This document shows, in pieces, positions 27,451 to 35,329 of a stretch of 59,500 nt of DNA (its first letter is position 1; each line of letters begins with the position of its first letter). Origin of the DNA: CAYPTB01 sp964413535 (GTDB lineage: Bacteria; Planctomycetota; UBA1135; GCA-002686595). The DNA lies in contig CAYPTB010000012.1 of NCBI GenBank assembly GCA_964413535.1, positions 1-59,500 of the forward strand, in the 5' to 3' direction. The translations under genes were made by a program, and so were the position numbers. Below the pieces are notes generated by a model. The model had not been told where the DNA came from. It saw only the letters and a program-made list of their open reading frames with translations, and did not search any database.

Positions 27451-28692
27451 ATGAAGACGAATCCATTGGGTGACAGCCAGCGCGGGGCAGCGCTGGTGTC
27501 CATGCTCTTGTGCACGGGTTTCCTCGCCATGTTGTCCGTCTCACTCGTCGCCGTAGGACTCGCGCTGTCCAACGAGGAACGGGCGGTGGGAGAGAAGATC
27601 CACGCGCAGTACGTCGCAGAGGCCGGACTGAGCCGAGCCATGGCCGACCTCCGGAGGGGGGGGACGGGCCAGGTTGGTTCGGCGGGCAACTCGATCACCT
27701 ATGGCGAGTCGACCTTCTGGGTCGATGCGACACAGCCTGGGGCGGACCTTTGGACGCTGACTGCAACCGGCGTCGACGACAGATCTGGTGCCCGCGTCGA
27801 GCTGACGCTGCGCCAGTCGATCGAGAGCCTCTGGCGCTGGGCCGCCTTCGGCGACACGGATCTCAATGCCGACAGCAACGCTCAGGTCGACAGCTACGAC
27901 TCGACGGCCGGCACCTACGCGTCCCAAGCGGTGAACGGAAGCGGGGCCGACCAACACGCTCTGTCGAACGGTGACTTGGGATCCAATGGAAACGTCATCG
28001 CCGAGTCGAACGTGAAGGTGTGGGGTAACGCGAACTCGGGACCGAACTCGACGACGACCGTGACGGGGAATGCTCAGATCAGCGGCTCCACCACGCCCAT
28101 GGCGGAGCCGATCGCTCTGCCACCGATCGTCGTACCCTCCATTCCTTGGACGAGTCCGTTGACGGTCCCCGGGATCATGAACCTCGCCGCCGGCGATCAC
28201 GGCTACTCGAACTTGACCATCGACGGAACGCTCAACCTCACAGGTCCGGCAAGAATCGTCGTCGGAACCTTCCGGATTCGTTCGAATGCCGAGCTCATCG
28301 TCGATGCCACCAATGGTCCGGTCGAGATCTGGGTCATTCACGATTTCCTGATCAACAGCAACTCGATGATCCGCTCGACGACCTACTCACCGGCCGACAT
28401 CGCGGTCAATCTGCTGAGCGACAACATCATCAATCCAGAGATCGAGGTGGACGTGGATGAGGATGCCGTCGATTTCGACTCCAATGCCAAGATGTATGGG
28501 ACGATCTACGCGCCGAACGCGCATCTCGAAGTCGACAGCAATTTCGAGTTGTTCGGATCGATGGTTGCCAGCTCGATCGATCTCGACAGCAACTGCAAGA
28601 TCCACTTCGACGAGTCACTCGCGGCAGCCCGGGACGACGAAACCTTCACTTGGCAGCGCGTGGCGTGCAGGGCGCTGCCCTACCACAAGTAG
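27451..28692 (+). CDS. PilX-like pilus-assembly protein
   Basis: 413 residues, ATG 27451. The N-terminus has the PilX-type layout: RGAALVSMLLCTGFLAMLSV as membrane helix, then EERAVGEKIHAQYVAEAGLSRAM, typical of PilX N-terminal domains. From about residue 150 it becomes rich in Asn, Ser, Asp and Gly, with repeating SNAQV, SNGNV, SNVKV and SNFEL units, suggesting a beta-solenoid or adhesin-like part. Proteins of this kind mark pili with a sticky tip. Third gene of the pseudopilin operon. Confidence 0.75.
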   Translation: MKTNPLGDSQRGAALVSMLLCTGFLAMLSVSLVAVGLALSNEERAVGEKIHAQYVAEAGLSRAMADLRRGGTGQVGSAGNSITYGESTFWVDATQPGADLWTLTATGVDDRSGARVELTLRQSIESLWRWAAFGDTDLNADSNAQVDSYDSTAGTYASQAVNGSGADQHALSNGDLGSNGNVIAESNVKVWGNANSGPNSTTTVTGNAQISGSTTPMAEPIALPPIVVPSIPWTSPLTVPGIMNLAAGDHGYSNLTIDGTLNLTGPARIVVGTFRIRSNAELIVDATNGPVEIWVIHDFLINSNSMIRSTTYSPADIAVNLLSDNIINPEIEVDVDEDAVDFDSNAKMYGTIYAPNAHLEVDSNFELFGSMVASSIDLDSNCKIHFDESLAAARDDETFTWQRVACRALPYHK

Positions 28693-28700
28693 AGGCGACG

Positions 28701-30062
28701 ATGCATCCGCGAGGAATCTGCGAGTGGACGTTCCGAGTGATCGTGTTGGCATCCATCTTCGTCCGCACTCAGGAGAGCTCCCTCGAGGAGCAGCGGGGAC
28801 CTCGAGCACCGGGAGTATCTCGAACGGCGGCCGAGCGAGAAGCTGAGTTCGTCATTCGTGCCCTGCGGGATTCGCGCAACCAAGAAGACGGGTCGACGGA
28901 AGGGATCACGACTTCGCTCGTCGAACATGGCGCTTCCGCAATGGACGCGATGATTCAAATCCTCGTGGAGCGCAAGATTCCGGCATTGCTTCCCACCGAG
29001 CACCAACAGGTCCTGAGCGTTCCGCAGCGCAGGCTCTTGCTGGAGGCCCTCGCAAGCAACCGAGAGGGCGCTATCGAAGCGATCGAGTCGCGCCTGAAGA
29101 CCCATGGATCGATGGACGATCGCATTGCGGGTGTCTATGTCTACGGCGTCGCAGGGCAGGCGCGAGACCTCCCCCGAGTCCTCGAATTAGCTCTCCTGGA
29201 TGATGAACCCGAGCCGGCACCGGCTCTTCTGGAAGCCCTCCAATTCGCGTTCACGGAGACTTTGGTCCGCCATCCGGATGCGTTCACCTCACTCGGGTTC
29301 ATGATCGGCAACGTGCGCCCGGAACTGCGGCAAACCCTGATCTTCGCAGTGGGCGCGACCAGAGATTCACGCGGCCTCGAAGTGCTTGCCGAGATCCTGC
29401 CGTTCCATCCAGAGCTCGTCGACGTCGCTATTGCCCAAGCGCGGCTCCTCGGTCGCTCCGGCGATCCGGACGTCAACGCCCGCTTCGCGGCGGAAATTGG
29501 GCCGCTCCTCGACGGAGAGCGCGTGGAACTAGCCTGTGCAGTCGCTCATGCGCTCGGAGAGTTGGCTGTTTGCGAGGCCGTTCCGCAGTTGATCGAGTTG
29601 CTCGAGTCGCAGTCCTTGCCGTTGCGGGAGGGTGCGCTGTGGGCTCTGAGGAGAATGAGCCGCCACAACTATTCGGCCTCGCCGAAGCTCTGGCAACTGT
29701 GGTTCGAATCCGAGGAGAAATGGTGGAAAGAGCGATCTCCGAAGGAATTCGATCGCCTAGGGCATGGCACGTTCACCCAGCGGCTGCGGGCTCTGCAGAC
29801 GCTCGCTGACCGCAGCCTGCATCGCGACGAAATCGCGGAGTCGGTCGCCTTCGCGCTCGAGCAGCACGACCCGGCGGTTCGCACGCGGGCCTGTCAAGCC
29901 CTCGGACAGCTCGGTTCCCCTGCGGGATCTCTCGCGCTGGCGTGGGCCCTCGCGGACAGGGAGCCTGCCGTGAGAGCTGCGGCGCGTGCGGCGCTCGCCG
30001 AGATCCACGCCGTCGAGATTCCGGACGAGCCTGAAGCCTGCATGCGGCTACTTCGCCTGTAG
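28701..30062 (+). CDS. HEAT-repeat protein of the pseudopilin operon
   Basis: 453 residues, ATG 28701, 8 nt after the PilX-like stop with a GAGG element upstream. A hydrophobic segment (FRVIVLASIFV) near residue 10 could be a signal anchor. HEAT repeats fill the rest (for example RVELACAVAHALGELAVCEA, AVRTRACQALGQLGSPAGSL, AVRAAARAALAEIHA). A Trp-rich linker (KLWQLWFESEEKWW) before the last repeats matches the layout of the protein at 5973-7289. It probably serves as a scaffold for the pseudopilus or its cargo. Confidence 0.8.
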   Translation: MHPRGICEWTFRVIVLASIFVRTQESSLEEQRGPRAPGVSRTAAEREAEFVIRALRDSRNQEDGSTEGITTSLVEHGASAMDAMIQILVERKIPALLPTEHQQVLSVPQRRLLLEALASNREGAIEAIESRLKTHGSMDDRIAGVYVYGVAGQARDLPRVLELALLDDEPEPAPALLEALQFAFTETLVRHPDAFTSLGFMIGNVRPELRQTLIFAVGATRDSRGLEVLAEILPFHPELVDVAIAQARLLGRSGDPDVNARFAAEIGPLLDGERVELACAVAHALGELAVCEAVPQLIELLESQSLPLREGALWALRRMSRHNYSASPKLWQLWFESEEKWWKERSPKEFDRLGHGTFTQRLRALQTLADRSLHRDEIAESVAFALEQHDPAVRTRACQALGQLGSPAGSLALAWALADREPAVRAAARAALAEIHAVEIPDEPEACMRLLRL

Positions 30063-30436
30063 GGCGATTGCTTGTCCTCGAGGGCTCGATCTCGTCTCGC
30101 AGGGATCGGCCTTCTTGCTCGCGACTTCCGCTCCCCACGGTTCAGAAGAGCTCGGTGAGCGCGCGAGGTAGCGTGGCTGGGGTGGCGACCCAGGCGACGG
30201 GAAGCTACCCACCGGTGCGCAACGCGTCGTTCGGACGCAGTTCCTTGTAGAAGACGACTGCGTCGTGCGGACATCGAGGACGCGGAGCGGCGGAGCGGTT
30301 TTCGTCTCTTGACCCCGCCGGTGGTGAACGCGGGAATCACCCGCCCCCGACAGGTGTCCGTTTGCTCCCAGGACTCTCATTCTGCCGCGCGTCTTGGTAA
30401 CTTCCCGAGTGGCCCTCAGGTTCGCAATTCGATCCT
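30063..30436. other. intergenic region (374 bp)
   Basis: No supported gene. It contains a short inverted repeat (GACGCAGT / ACTGCGTC, about 30235-30270). The promoter for the S41 peptidase should lie here but no clear -35/-10 pair stands out. Confidence 0.5.
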
Positions 30437-31834
30437 GTGGTGCGTCCCCGCGAGGCCGTCACAACGAGAGTCTCAATGTTGTTCTTACTTGCGCTGGTTC
30501 TGGCTGGACAACTGCGTCACCCGAGCGCCGAAGCAAGCCTCTCGCCCGGGAACCCCGACGACGATTCTCCGCAGGTCGTCAGCCTAGAGCCCGAGAACCG
30601 CGCCGAGGACCTCGACGTCAAGAAGGTCACAAGACTCGTGGTGACCTTCGATCGCGCGATGAGCAACACAGGCTGGTCGCTGTGTGGCGGTGGGCCGACC
30701 TTTCCGGCAATCAAGGGAACCCCACGGTGGGACACGCCGAAGAAGCTCGTCGTCGACGTCGAGTTGGAGCCAGACCACCAATACCATCTCAGCTTGAATT
30801 GCCCGTCGGCAACCAACTTTCGAAGCGCTGAGGGTGAACCGTTGGCACCGGTGTCATGGTCATTCAGTACTGCACCCGACAAGCTCCCAAATCAAACCCG
30901 TCAGAAGAAGGAGAACCGCAAGGCTCTGGAAGCGTTACAGGAAGTGCTCGAGAGCTCGTACTCGTACTATGACCTGCGCGTCCATAGCTGGGACAAGGTC
31001 ATCCGCGAGCACCAGCCAGCGATCGTTGGTGCGAAGACAGCACGAGGCTGGGCGAGCGAGGCTGCCAAGATGCTCGCAGTCGCCGAGGACCTTCACCTCT
31101 ACTTGCGGATCGGAGACCGGACGTTTGCGACGGGCACGCGCTCGGTCGACTCGCTCTATCGCCGCGATCTGCTTGGGCAGTACCTGTCGGTTGAACCAGC
31201 GGGCCAGAGCGGGCTCCAGGGCCGCACCTCGGACGGGATTGGCTACCTCATGATCCCGGCTTGGGGGAACGCCGATGCGATCACAGCAGTCGAACAGGCT
31301 TTGGCTGGGCTTCGAGACTGCCGGGCTTTGATCCTGGACGTTCGTCCGAACAGTGGCGGGGACGAACTCTTGGCGCAACGTATCGCTGCGTGGTTCGTCG
31401 AAGGGACCAAGGTCTACGGCAAGAATCGCTACCGCGAAAAGAAGGGTAAGAACGGATTCGGACCGGTGTTCGACCGGATAGTCACAGGCAATGCCGACAC
31501 GAAAAAGCAGATCTCGACTCCCATCGTGGTGCTGACGAGCCGCTATGTGATGAGTAGCAACGAATCCTTCGTGCTGATGATGCGCCAGGCGCCGGACTGC
31601 ACGGTAGTGGGGGAACGCACGTTCGGGAGCAGCGGCAACCCCAAGCCGCACGAGCTGCCCAATGGCGTGACGGTCGTGCTCCCCTCCTGGCAGGACATGC
31701 GTCCCGACGAGACGTGCTTCGAGGGAGAGGGCCTAGCCCCCGACGTGGAAGTCGTCGTGAAGCCCGAGGACCTAGAGAGCAAGGACCCGATTCTGGAGCG
31801 CGCACTCGTGGTGCTCCGCGAGAAAATCAGGTGA
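30437..31834 (+). CDS. S41-family (C-terminal processing) peptidase with N-terminal Ig-like domain
   Basis: 465 residues from GTG 30437; ATG 30476 is the alternative, but the longer form gives a proper basic n-region before FLLALVLAG. An export signal is followed by a bacterial Ig-like (Big_5) domain (about 45-145, ending VSWSFSTAPDKL), then an S41 tail-protease core. IGYLMIPAWGNAD, the glycine motif LDVRPNSGGDELLAQRIA and VLTSRYVMSSNESFVLMM with the likely catalytic Ser fit the family. GERTFGSSGNPKPHELPNG and a late GEGLAPDVEVVV are also typical. I see no PDZ domain, which is unusual. Likely a periplasmic or secreted endopeptidase. Confidence 0.88.
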   Translation: MVRPREAVTTRVSMLFLLALVLAGQLRHPSAEASLSPGNPDDDSPQVVSLEPENRAEDLDVKKVTRLVVTFDRAMSNTGWSLCGGGPTFPAIKGTPRWDTPKKLVVDVELEPDHQYHLSLNCPSATNFRSAEGEPLAPVSWSFSTAPDKLPNQTRQKKENRKALEALQEVLESSYSYYDLRVHSWDKVIREHQPAIVGAKTARGWASEAAKMLAVAEDLHLYLRIGDRTFATGTRSVDSLYRRDLLGQYLSVEPAGQSGLQGRTSDGIGYLMIPAWGNADAITAVEQALAGLRDCRALILDVRPNSGGDELLAQRIAAWFVEGTKVYGKNRYREKKGKNGFGPVFDRIVTGNADTKKQISTPIVVLTSRYVMSSNESFVLMMRQAPDCTVVGERTFGSSGNPKPHELPNGVTVVLPSWQDMRPDETCFEGEGLAPDVEVVVKPEDLESKDPILERALVVLREKIR

Positions 31835-31936
31835 AGTAGCGCGTCGGCCGCGAGCGTCTCCAGTCTTCAGGTGGACAGCGAGGTCACCAGAGGTCGCTGG
31901 ACGAGCCTGTGGCAGCGCGCGCCGTAAAGAAACGCG

Positions 31937-31959
31937 CCGGAAGCAACGGTCGCTTCCGG
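31937..31959. terminator. hairpin downstream of the S41 peptidase gene
   Basis: A perfect 8-bp stem (CCGGAAGC / GCTTCCGG) with a 7-nt loop, about 100 nt after the S41 stop. No T-run follows, so the terminator call is tentative. Confidence 0.35.
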
Positions 31960-31981
31960 TAGGAGCCGCAACAACGACCCG

Positions 31982-32143
31982 TCACCCAACGCTCGGCGCG
32001 TCCCTCCCCGCCCTTTCTGGCGGCAATCTGGCAACATCCTCGTGCGCCGGGGCCCAGGCCGTGAGGTCCCATTCCTTGGCAATCGACTTCTCGGACAATA
32101 CGACGATCAGCTTGTCGCGCCGTAGGATTGTCATACGGGGCAT
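31982..32143 (-). pseudogene. TIR-domain remnant
   Basis: Reading the minus strand from ATG 32143 gives RRDKLIVVLSEKSIAKEW, which closely follows the TIR-domain core around the beta-D strand and next helix (consensus: SDKLIVVLSENSI then a Trp). The frame then runs into unrelated sequence and stops at 31982, so only about 25 residues of TIR survive. TIR domains are NADases or signalling domains, common in anti-phage systems. The loss of the rest marks a dead gene at the edge of the accessory region. Confidence 0.45.
32014..32035. repeat. dispersed junction motif, copy A
   Basis: Variant of TTCTGGCAGCAATCTGGCAA (here one G for A), found five times between 32.0 and 47.9 kb, always in the same orientation. 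This copy lies inside the TIR relic. Confidence 0.6.
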
Positions 32144-32271
32144 GCGCGGTGGGCCCCATCGGTTCGGAAGGTGTTGCCGTATTCGCCGCGACAGTGCTGA
32201 GCTATGGAGCGGGAGAGTTGTGGGACGAGATTGTCCCAGTGCAGTAGATGCTTGCGATGAGGGAGGCAATC

Positions 32272-32787
32272 ATGTCGACGGGCGCGGTGGATGCAGAATT
32301 CGTGGAGTTGTTCGGAAGGCCGCCGTCGGAGGAAGAGAGAACGCGCCTTTTGGGGCTCGGTGCCAGCTTGAGGCGACGCGAGACGGGCGCGCGAGATGCA
32401 CAGGACACAGATGTACTGAGCCCACTCATGCGCAATCGTGATGCTCGTAGACAGAAACTACGTGCGTCGCGAGTCGCATTCGCGGTGCTGATCGCGACGA
32501 TTATCTTCCTGGTGTGGAACATTTATGCTCGAGGAGGGTCTGTGGACTTTGTTTCAGTAGTGGTGGGCGCAATCATCGCAGGCGCGATTGTCGTGCTCGT
32601 CCAGCTGACGCTGGACCGGTTCCTCGAAGAAGACGAGCGTGAGGTGTCGCAGATCGTGCGTCTGGCGCGCCAGGGAGCTCCTGAGTGGCTAGACGAGTAC
32701 AGCCGATGGCTTCGATCGGCCCCCTGTAGTGCCGCCTGGCGAAGGTGGCTGGCCCTCCCAGCGGGCTCGTGTTTGTCGCCGCCTTGA
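32272..32787 (+). CDS. small two-TM membrane protein of unknown function
   Basis: 171 residues. ATG 32272 is preferred over ATG 32248 because GGGAGG lies 5 nt upstream. A soluble N-terminus (EFVELFGRPPSEEERTRLLG) of about 70 residues is followed by two adjacent membrane helices (VAFAVLIATIIFLVW and VVVGAIIAGAIVVLVQL). A charged tail (EEDEREVSQIVRLARQGAP) comes next. The last 20 residues look unlike a normal end, and a hydrophobic reading frame continues at 32745-32906, so the gene may be frameshifted. A small inverted repeat TGGGAC/GTCCCA at 32221-32238 lies in the leader and could be an operator. Confidence 0.55.
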   Translation: MSTGAVDAEFVELFGRPPSEEERTRLLGLGASLRRRETGARDAQDTDVLSPLMRNRDARRQKLRASRVAFAVLIATIIFLVWNIYARGGSVDFVSVVVGAIIAGAIVVLVQLTLDRFLEEDEREVSQIVRLARQGAPEWLDEYSRWLRSAPCSAAWRRWLALPAGSCLSPP

Positions 32788-32906
32788 TTCTGCGCGACAT
32801 GTCTGGGCTCCCCGATTCGGGAGTCCTGGTGCTCAGCGTCTTGGGTATCGTGGGGATTTACGCGTGCGTTAGGTTCATGCTGGTGCCAACGGCCTCATCG
32901 CGCTAG
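32745..32906 (+). pseudogene. possible frameshifted continuation of the two-TM protein
   Basis: In another frame, the sequence gives GLVFVAALILRDMSG and VLVLSVLGIVGIYACVRFML, which look like two further membrane segments and end at TAG 32904-32906. It overlaps the odd tail of the gene at 32272. Either one indel split a four-helix protein, or this is chance hydrophobicity. Confidence 0.3.
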
Positions 32907-33131
32907 CTCGCTCGATTGTCTCCACGATCGCGAGTTCGCGCAGCAGTTCGGCGAGGGGATACGGGGGTCAGCCCTAGCGGGAGACAACGGCTACCATACC
33001 CGCGTCGCGTGACCCGAGCCGGCCTGGTCGTCCGTGGTATCCGAGGAGAGGAAGGCTCGTCTCCGTGACGCACTCGTTGAACGCTGTTCGCGCGCCGCAG
33101 CTCGCGCCATTTCTGGGAGCAAGCTGGCAAC
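32884..33131. other. decayed region with repeated segments
   Basis: No intact gene. On the minus strand 32884-32962 reads PLAELLRELAIVETIERAS, similar to the small ORF at 38160-38324. At about 32992-33028 lies a segment (CCCGCGTCGCGTGACCCGAG then CCGGCC) almost repeated at 38113-38145. Copy B of the dispersed junction motif is at 33109-33131. It looks like a scar of recombination. Confidence 0.5.
33109..33131. repeat. dispersed junction motif, copy B
   Basis: Reads ATTTCTGGGAGCAAGCTGG then CAAC, two differences from copies C and E. Preceded by GCGCC as in copies C and E. Confidence 0.6.
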
Positions 33132-33347
33132 GGAGTTCTTGGGGGCGGAGAGGGATGCGCGTGCGACGGCCACCAAGGGGCGCTGAAACGCGCCTTGCCC
33201 ATGAACGCGCTAGGAGGGCTGTAACGAGCACTTCGCTGCAGCAGTCGTGGGAGTGCACGCGCGGTCCTAGCGCAAACTGGGGTCTCGTGAGCTTTCGGTA
33301 GACCCGTCGCGTCTGCGAGAACAGCCGGATGACGCCGAGGCAAGGAC

Positions 33348-33455
33348 CTAGGGCTCGATCTTGAGCACGGCGCGCACTCCCAGATAGGCCCGGCGGTTGG
33401 CTGGGGAGAGCTTGTCGCGGTAGGCCGAGCGCGCCGAGCAGACCGCACGGGAGCT
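33348..33455 (-). pseudogene. C-terminal remnant of an FGE/SUMF1-domain protein
   Basis: The minus strand reads RSAYRDKLSPANRRAYLGVR then AVLKIEP and stop. This matches the usual end of formylglycine-generating-enzyme family proteins (R-x-R, then GFR-V near the C-terminus); compare the end of the kinase fusion at 8-4675. No upstream part of such a gene remains. The rest of 33131-33476 shows nothing. Confidence 0.4.
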
Positions 33456-33476
33456 ACAGACAATCTGAGCAGTTCT

Positions 33477-34781
33477 TTAATCGGAGATTAGCAATTCAAC
33501 CGTTTCCCTTCGTTCGCTGCGCACTTCAAGGGTCAGCGGAAGGGACTCACGCCCTTCGGAGGAAGCCTTTAGAGAGTATGTTCCCGGTTCGAGTGGCTCG
33601 CTTGTTTCAACCAGGGTATTCAAAGGGACAACACTGCCCATTCGAAGTGTGTCTGTTGAACCGTTTGGAGCATACATTACTAGGAGAGATTCCCATTCGT
33701 CTGCGTTCGCTTTCCGGATCATGATGTTGCTCGACCCTAGTTGACGATTGCGATCACGAACGGTTAGCTGTACTCTTCCTCCGCATCTTACTAGGAATTC
33801 GACTTTCGCTTCAGTGGTACTAGAGAGATCAACAACCCGATACGGGTTTTCCAAGTACGCGCTAGTCGGCTCACGAAACCTGTCCGCCAGTTCCACTCTG
33901 TATCTTCGATGGGAGAGTTCCGTCAGAATGAGGGCGGGAGACAGAGCATCGCTGAGGGCTGTCCGCATTAAAATCTGAGCTTCAGCGTCGTAAAGGTGAA
34001 CTGCAAATGGGGTTGGCACCTTACTCTCCTTGCATTGCGTGGAAACTGAAATCGACCCAAATTCTCCCGTCGGACGGAGAATTAAAACCGTGTGCTCGTT
34101 ACTTGTTCCATAGTGTACATCCATCAAGAGTTCGCCAAACAATGAACCGTCGGGTGAATAGGCCGTGATCACGGCTGTCCCGGGAGAACGGACATACCAG
34201 CTAACACGCCCCCTTGGATCGGACGTCATGATCTGGGGGCTTTTCCCATCAAGCATTAGGCTTGCCTTGCCGCCCTCGACGACTCGGCCCAAGAGGTCTT
34301 GAAGGGTCACGAAAACCCGAAAGGCATTGAAAACTAGCGAGATACTCTCATCGCCTGCCTCAAAGACGCCCTGTGGCGGGCCAAGCCCTTCCGCGCGGAC
34401 CGTTCCGATCCTGTACTGACCCGTAGAGATTGGTGTGAATCGAAAAGCACCCGATGCATCAGTAATGGTAGTTGCGGCGATAAGGTCGGAATGCGTAATG
34501 AGCACGGCACGCAAACGCAGGTTGCCAATCGGCGTCTCATCGCTAAGAACGGCCTTGCCCGCCAATGCAAGAAGCGGGGAAGGAGCTTCAGGGACGCGTT
34601 GGCGTGCAGCGCGTTCGCTGGTATCGCCAATGAAGGCCGCCTCCGAAGCCTCTTGCTCCGGAGCCGAGCGGGCGGCAACCGATGAGACTTGGGCAGAACT
34701 CGATCCATCCTTTATGGCGAGCAGCCAAATAAGAGGCACACACAGGAAGAGGCCGAGTACTGCCAGAAGTAATCGCTTCAT
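33477..34781 (-). CDS. membrane-anchored protein with carboxypeptidase-regulatory-like (CNA-B type) domains
   Basis: 434 residues from ATG 34781. A single N-terminal membrane segment (LLLAVLGLFLCVPLIWLLA) is followed by a Ser/Ala/Glu-rich linker and then beta-sandwich repeats. GAFRFTPISTGQYRIGTV (about 115-132) is typical of carboxypeptidase-regulatory-like folds, and a second unit lies near 160-200 (VFVTLQDLLGRVVEGGKASL). Codons use many A/T third bases, and GC is far below that of the core genes, a sign of recent transfer. Function unknown; probably a surface or periplasmic binding protein. Confidence 0.7.
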   Translation of the reverse strand: MKRLLLAVLGLFLCVPLIWLLAIKDGSSSAQVSSVAARSAPEQEASEAAFIGDTSERAARQRVPEAPSPLLALAGKAVLSDETPIGNLRLRAVLITHSDLIAATTITDASGAFRFTPISTGQYRIGTVRAEGLGPPQGVFEAGDESISLVFNAFRVFVTLQDLLGRVVEGGKASLMLDGKSPQIMTSDPRGRVSWYVRSPGTAVITAYSPDGSLFGELLMDVHYGTSNEHTVLILRPTGEFGSISVSTQCKESKVPTPFAVHLYDAEAQILMRTALSDALSPALILTELSHRRYRVELADRFREPTSAYLENPYRVVDLSSTTEAKVEFLVRCGGRVQLTVRDRNRQLGSSNIMIRKANADEWESLLVMYAPNGSTDTLRMGSVVPLNTLVETSEPLEPGTYSLKASSEGRESLPLTLEVRSERRETVELLISD

Positions 34782-34808
34782 CGGATTGCTTGTTACCCTA
34801 ATGCGTAG

Positions 34809-35111
34809 CTATAGGGGGGGGCACCCTCCTCGCGTCCAACTATCAATGCGACCCGCAATATTGATTGTGTAACAAACACCATCTCCTTCCGAATAGGCAT
34901 CTTGGATTTCGCGAGTCATTTCCGCGGACGGCGTTTCAATGTCACCGCTGTCGTCGGGGTCAGTGTCCTCATCGTCATCATCAAAATAGACCGTTGTGAT
35001 AAGTCCCGTGTCGGGATTCGTGTCATAGTTGACAACGACACCTTCTGCGGCAAAGGCGGTCCCTGCGGTGCAGAGGCCGATGACCAAACTGGTGATGATC
35101 TCCCTCGTCAT
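34809..35111 (-). CDS. small secreted acidic protein
   Basis: 100 residues from ATG 35111, chosen because it begins a proper signal peptide (MTREIITSLVIGLCTAGTAFA, cut near AFA). The mature part is strongly acidic (DDDDEDTDPDDSGD) and has two late Cys that could pair (VCYTI and GGCPP). Same strand as the membrane protein just downstream, so perhaps one transcript. No family recognised. Confidence 0.5.
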   Translation of the reverse strand: MTREIITSLVIGLCTAGTAFAAEGVVVNYDTNPDTGLITTVYFDDDDEDTDPDDSGDIETPSAEMTREIQDAYSEGDGVCYTINIAGRIDSWTRGGCPPL

Positions 35112-35170
35112 TCTGGTTGTAGAAGTACCATGCCCCGAACCGGGCAGACGCCGGGTGTACCCTGTGGGCA

Positions 35171-35293
35171 TCACCCCCGGCCGAGGAAAACCTGGACGTT
35201 GCCAAGTTGGTCCCACACGCGGGACAAGTATTGGGCAACCAAGCGTCGAAGTTGTTCGAGACGATTGCGATTCACGTCGGAGACAATGTCCAT
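35171..35293 (-). CDS. tiny ORF or gene remnant
   Basis: 40 codons from ATG 35293: MDIVSDVNRNRLEQLRRLVA then QYLSRVWDQLGN. It sits between two larger minus-strand genes. The end VWDQLGN is encoded by a weak copy of the dispersed TTCTGGCAGCAATCTGGCAA motif. It could be a real micro-protein or the tail of a lost gene. Confidence 0.25.
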   Translation of the reverse strand: MDIVSDVNRNRLEQLRRLVAQYLSRVWDQLGNVQVFLGRG

Positions 35294-35329
35294 CTCACCC
35301 TCGGGTTCGAACCGCGTCTGTGAAGGAGC

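Noticed and set aside
35023..35238. Minus-strand frame starting MPNTCPACGTNLATS, like a zinc ribbon
   Set aside because: Only one CxxC, no second pair, and it overlaps the signal-peptide gene and the tiny ORF in other frames.
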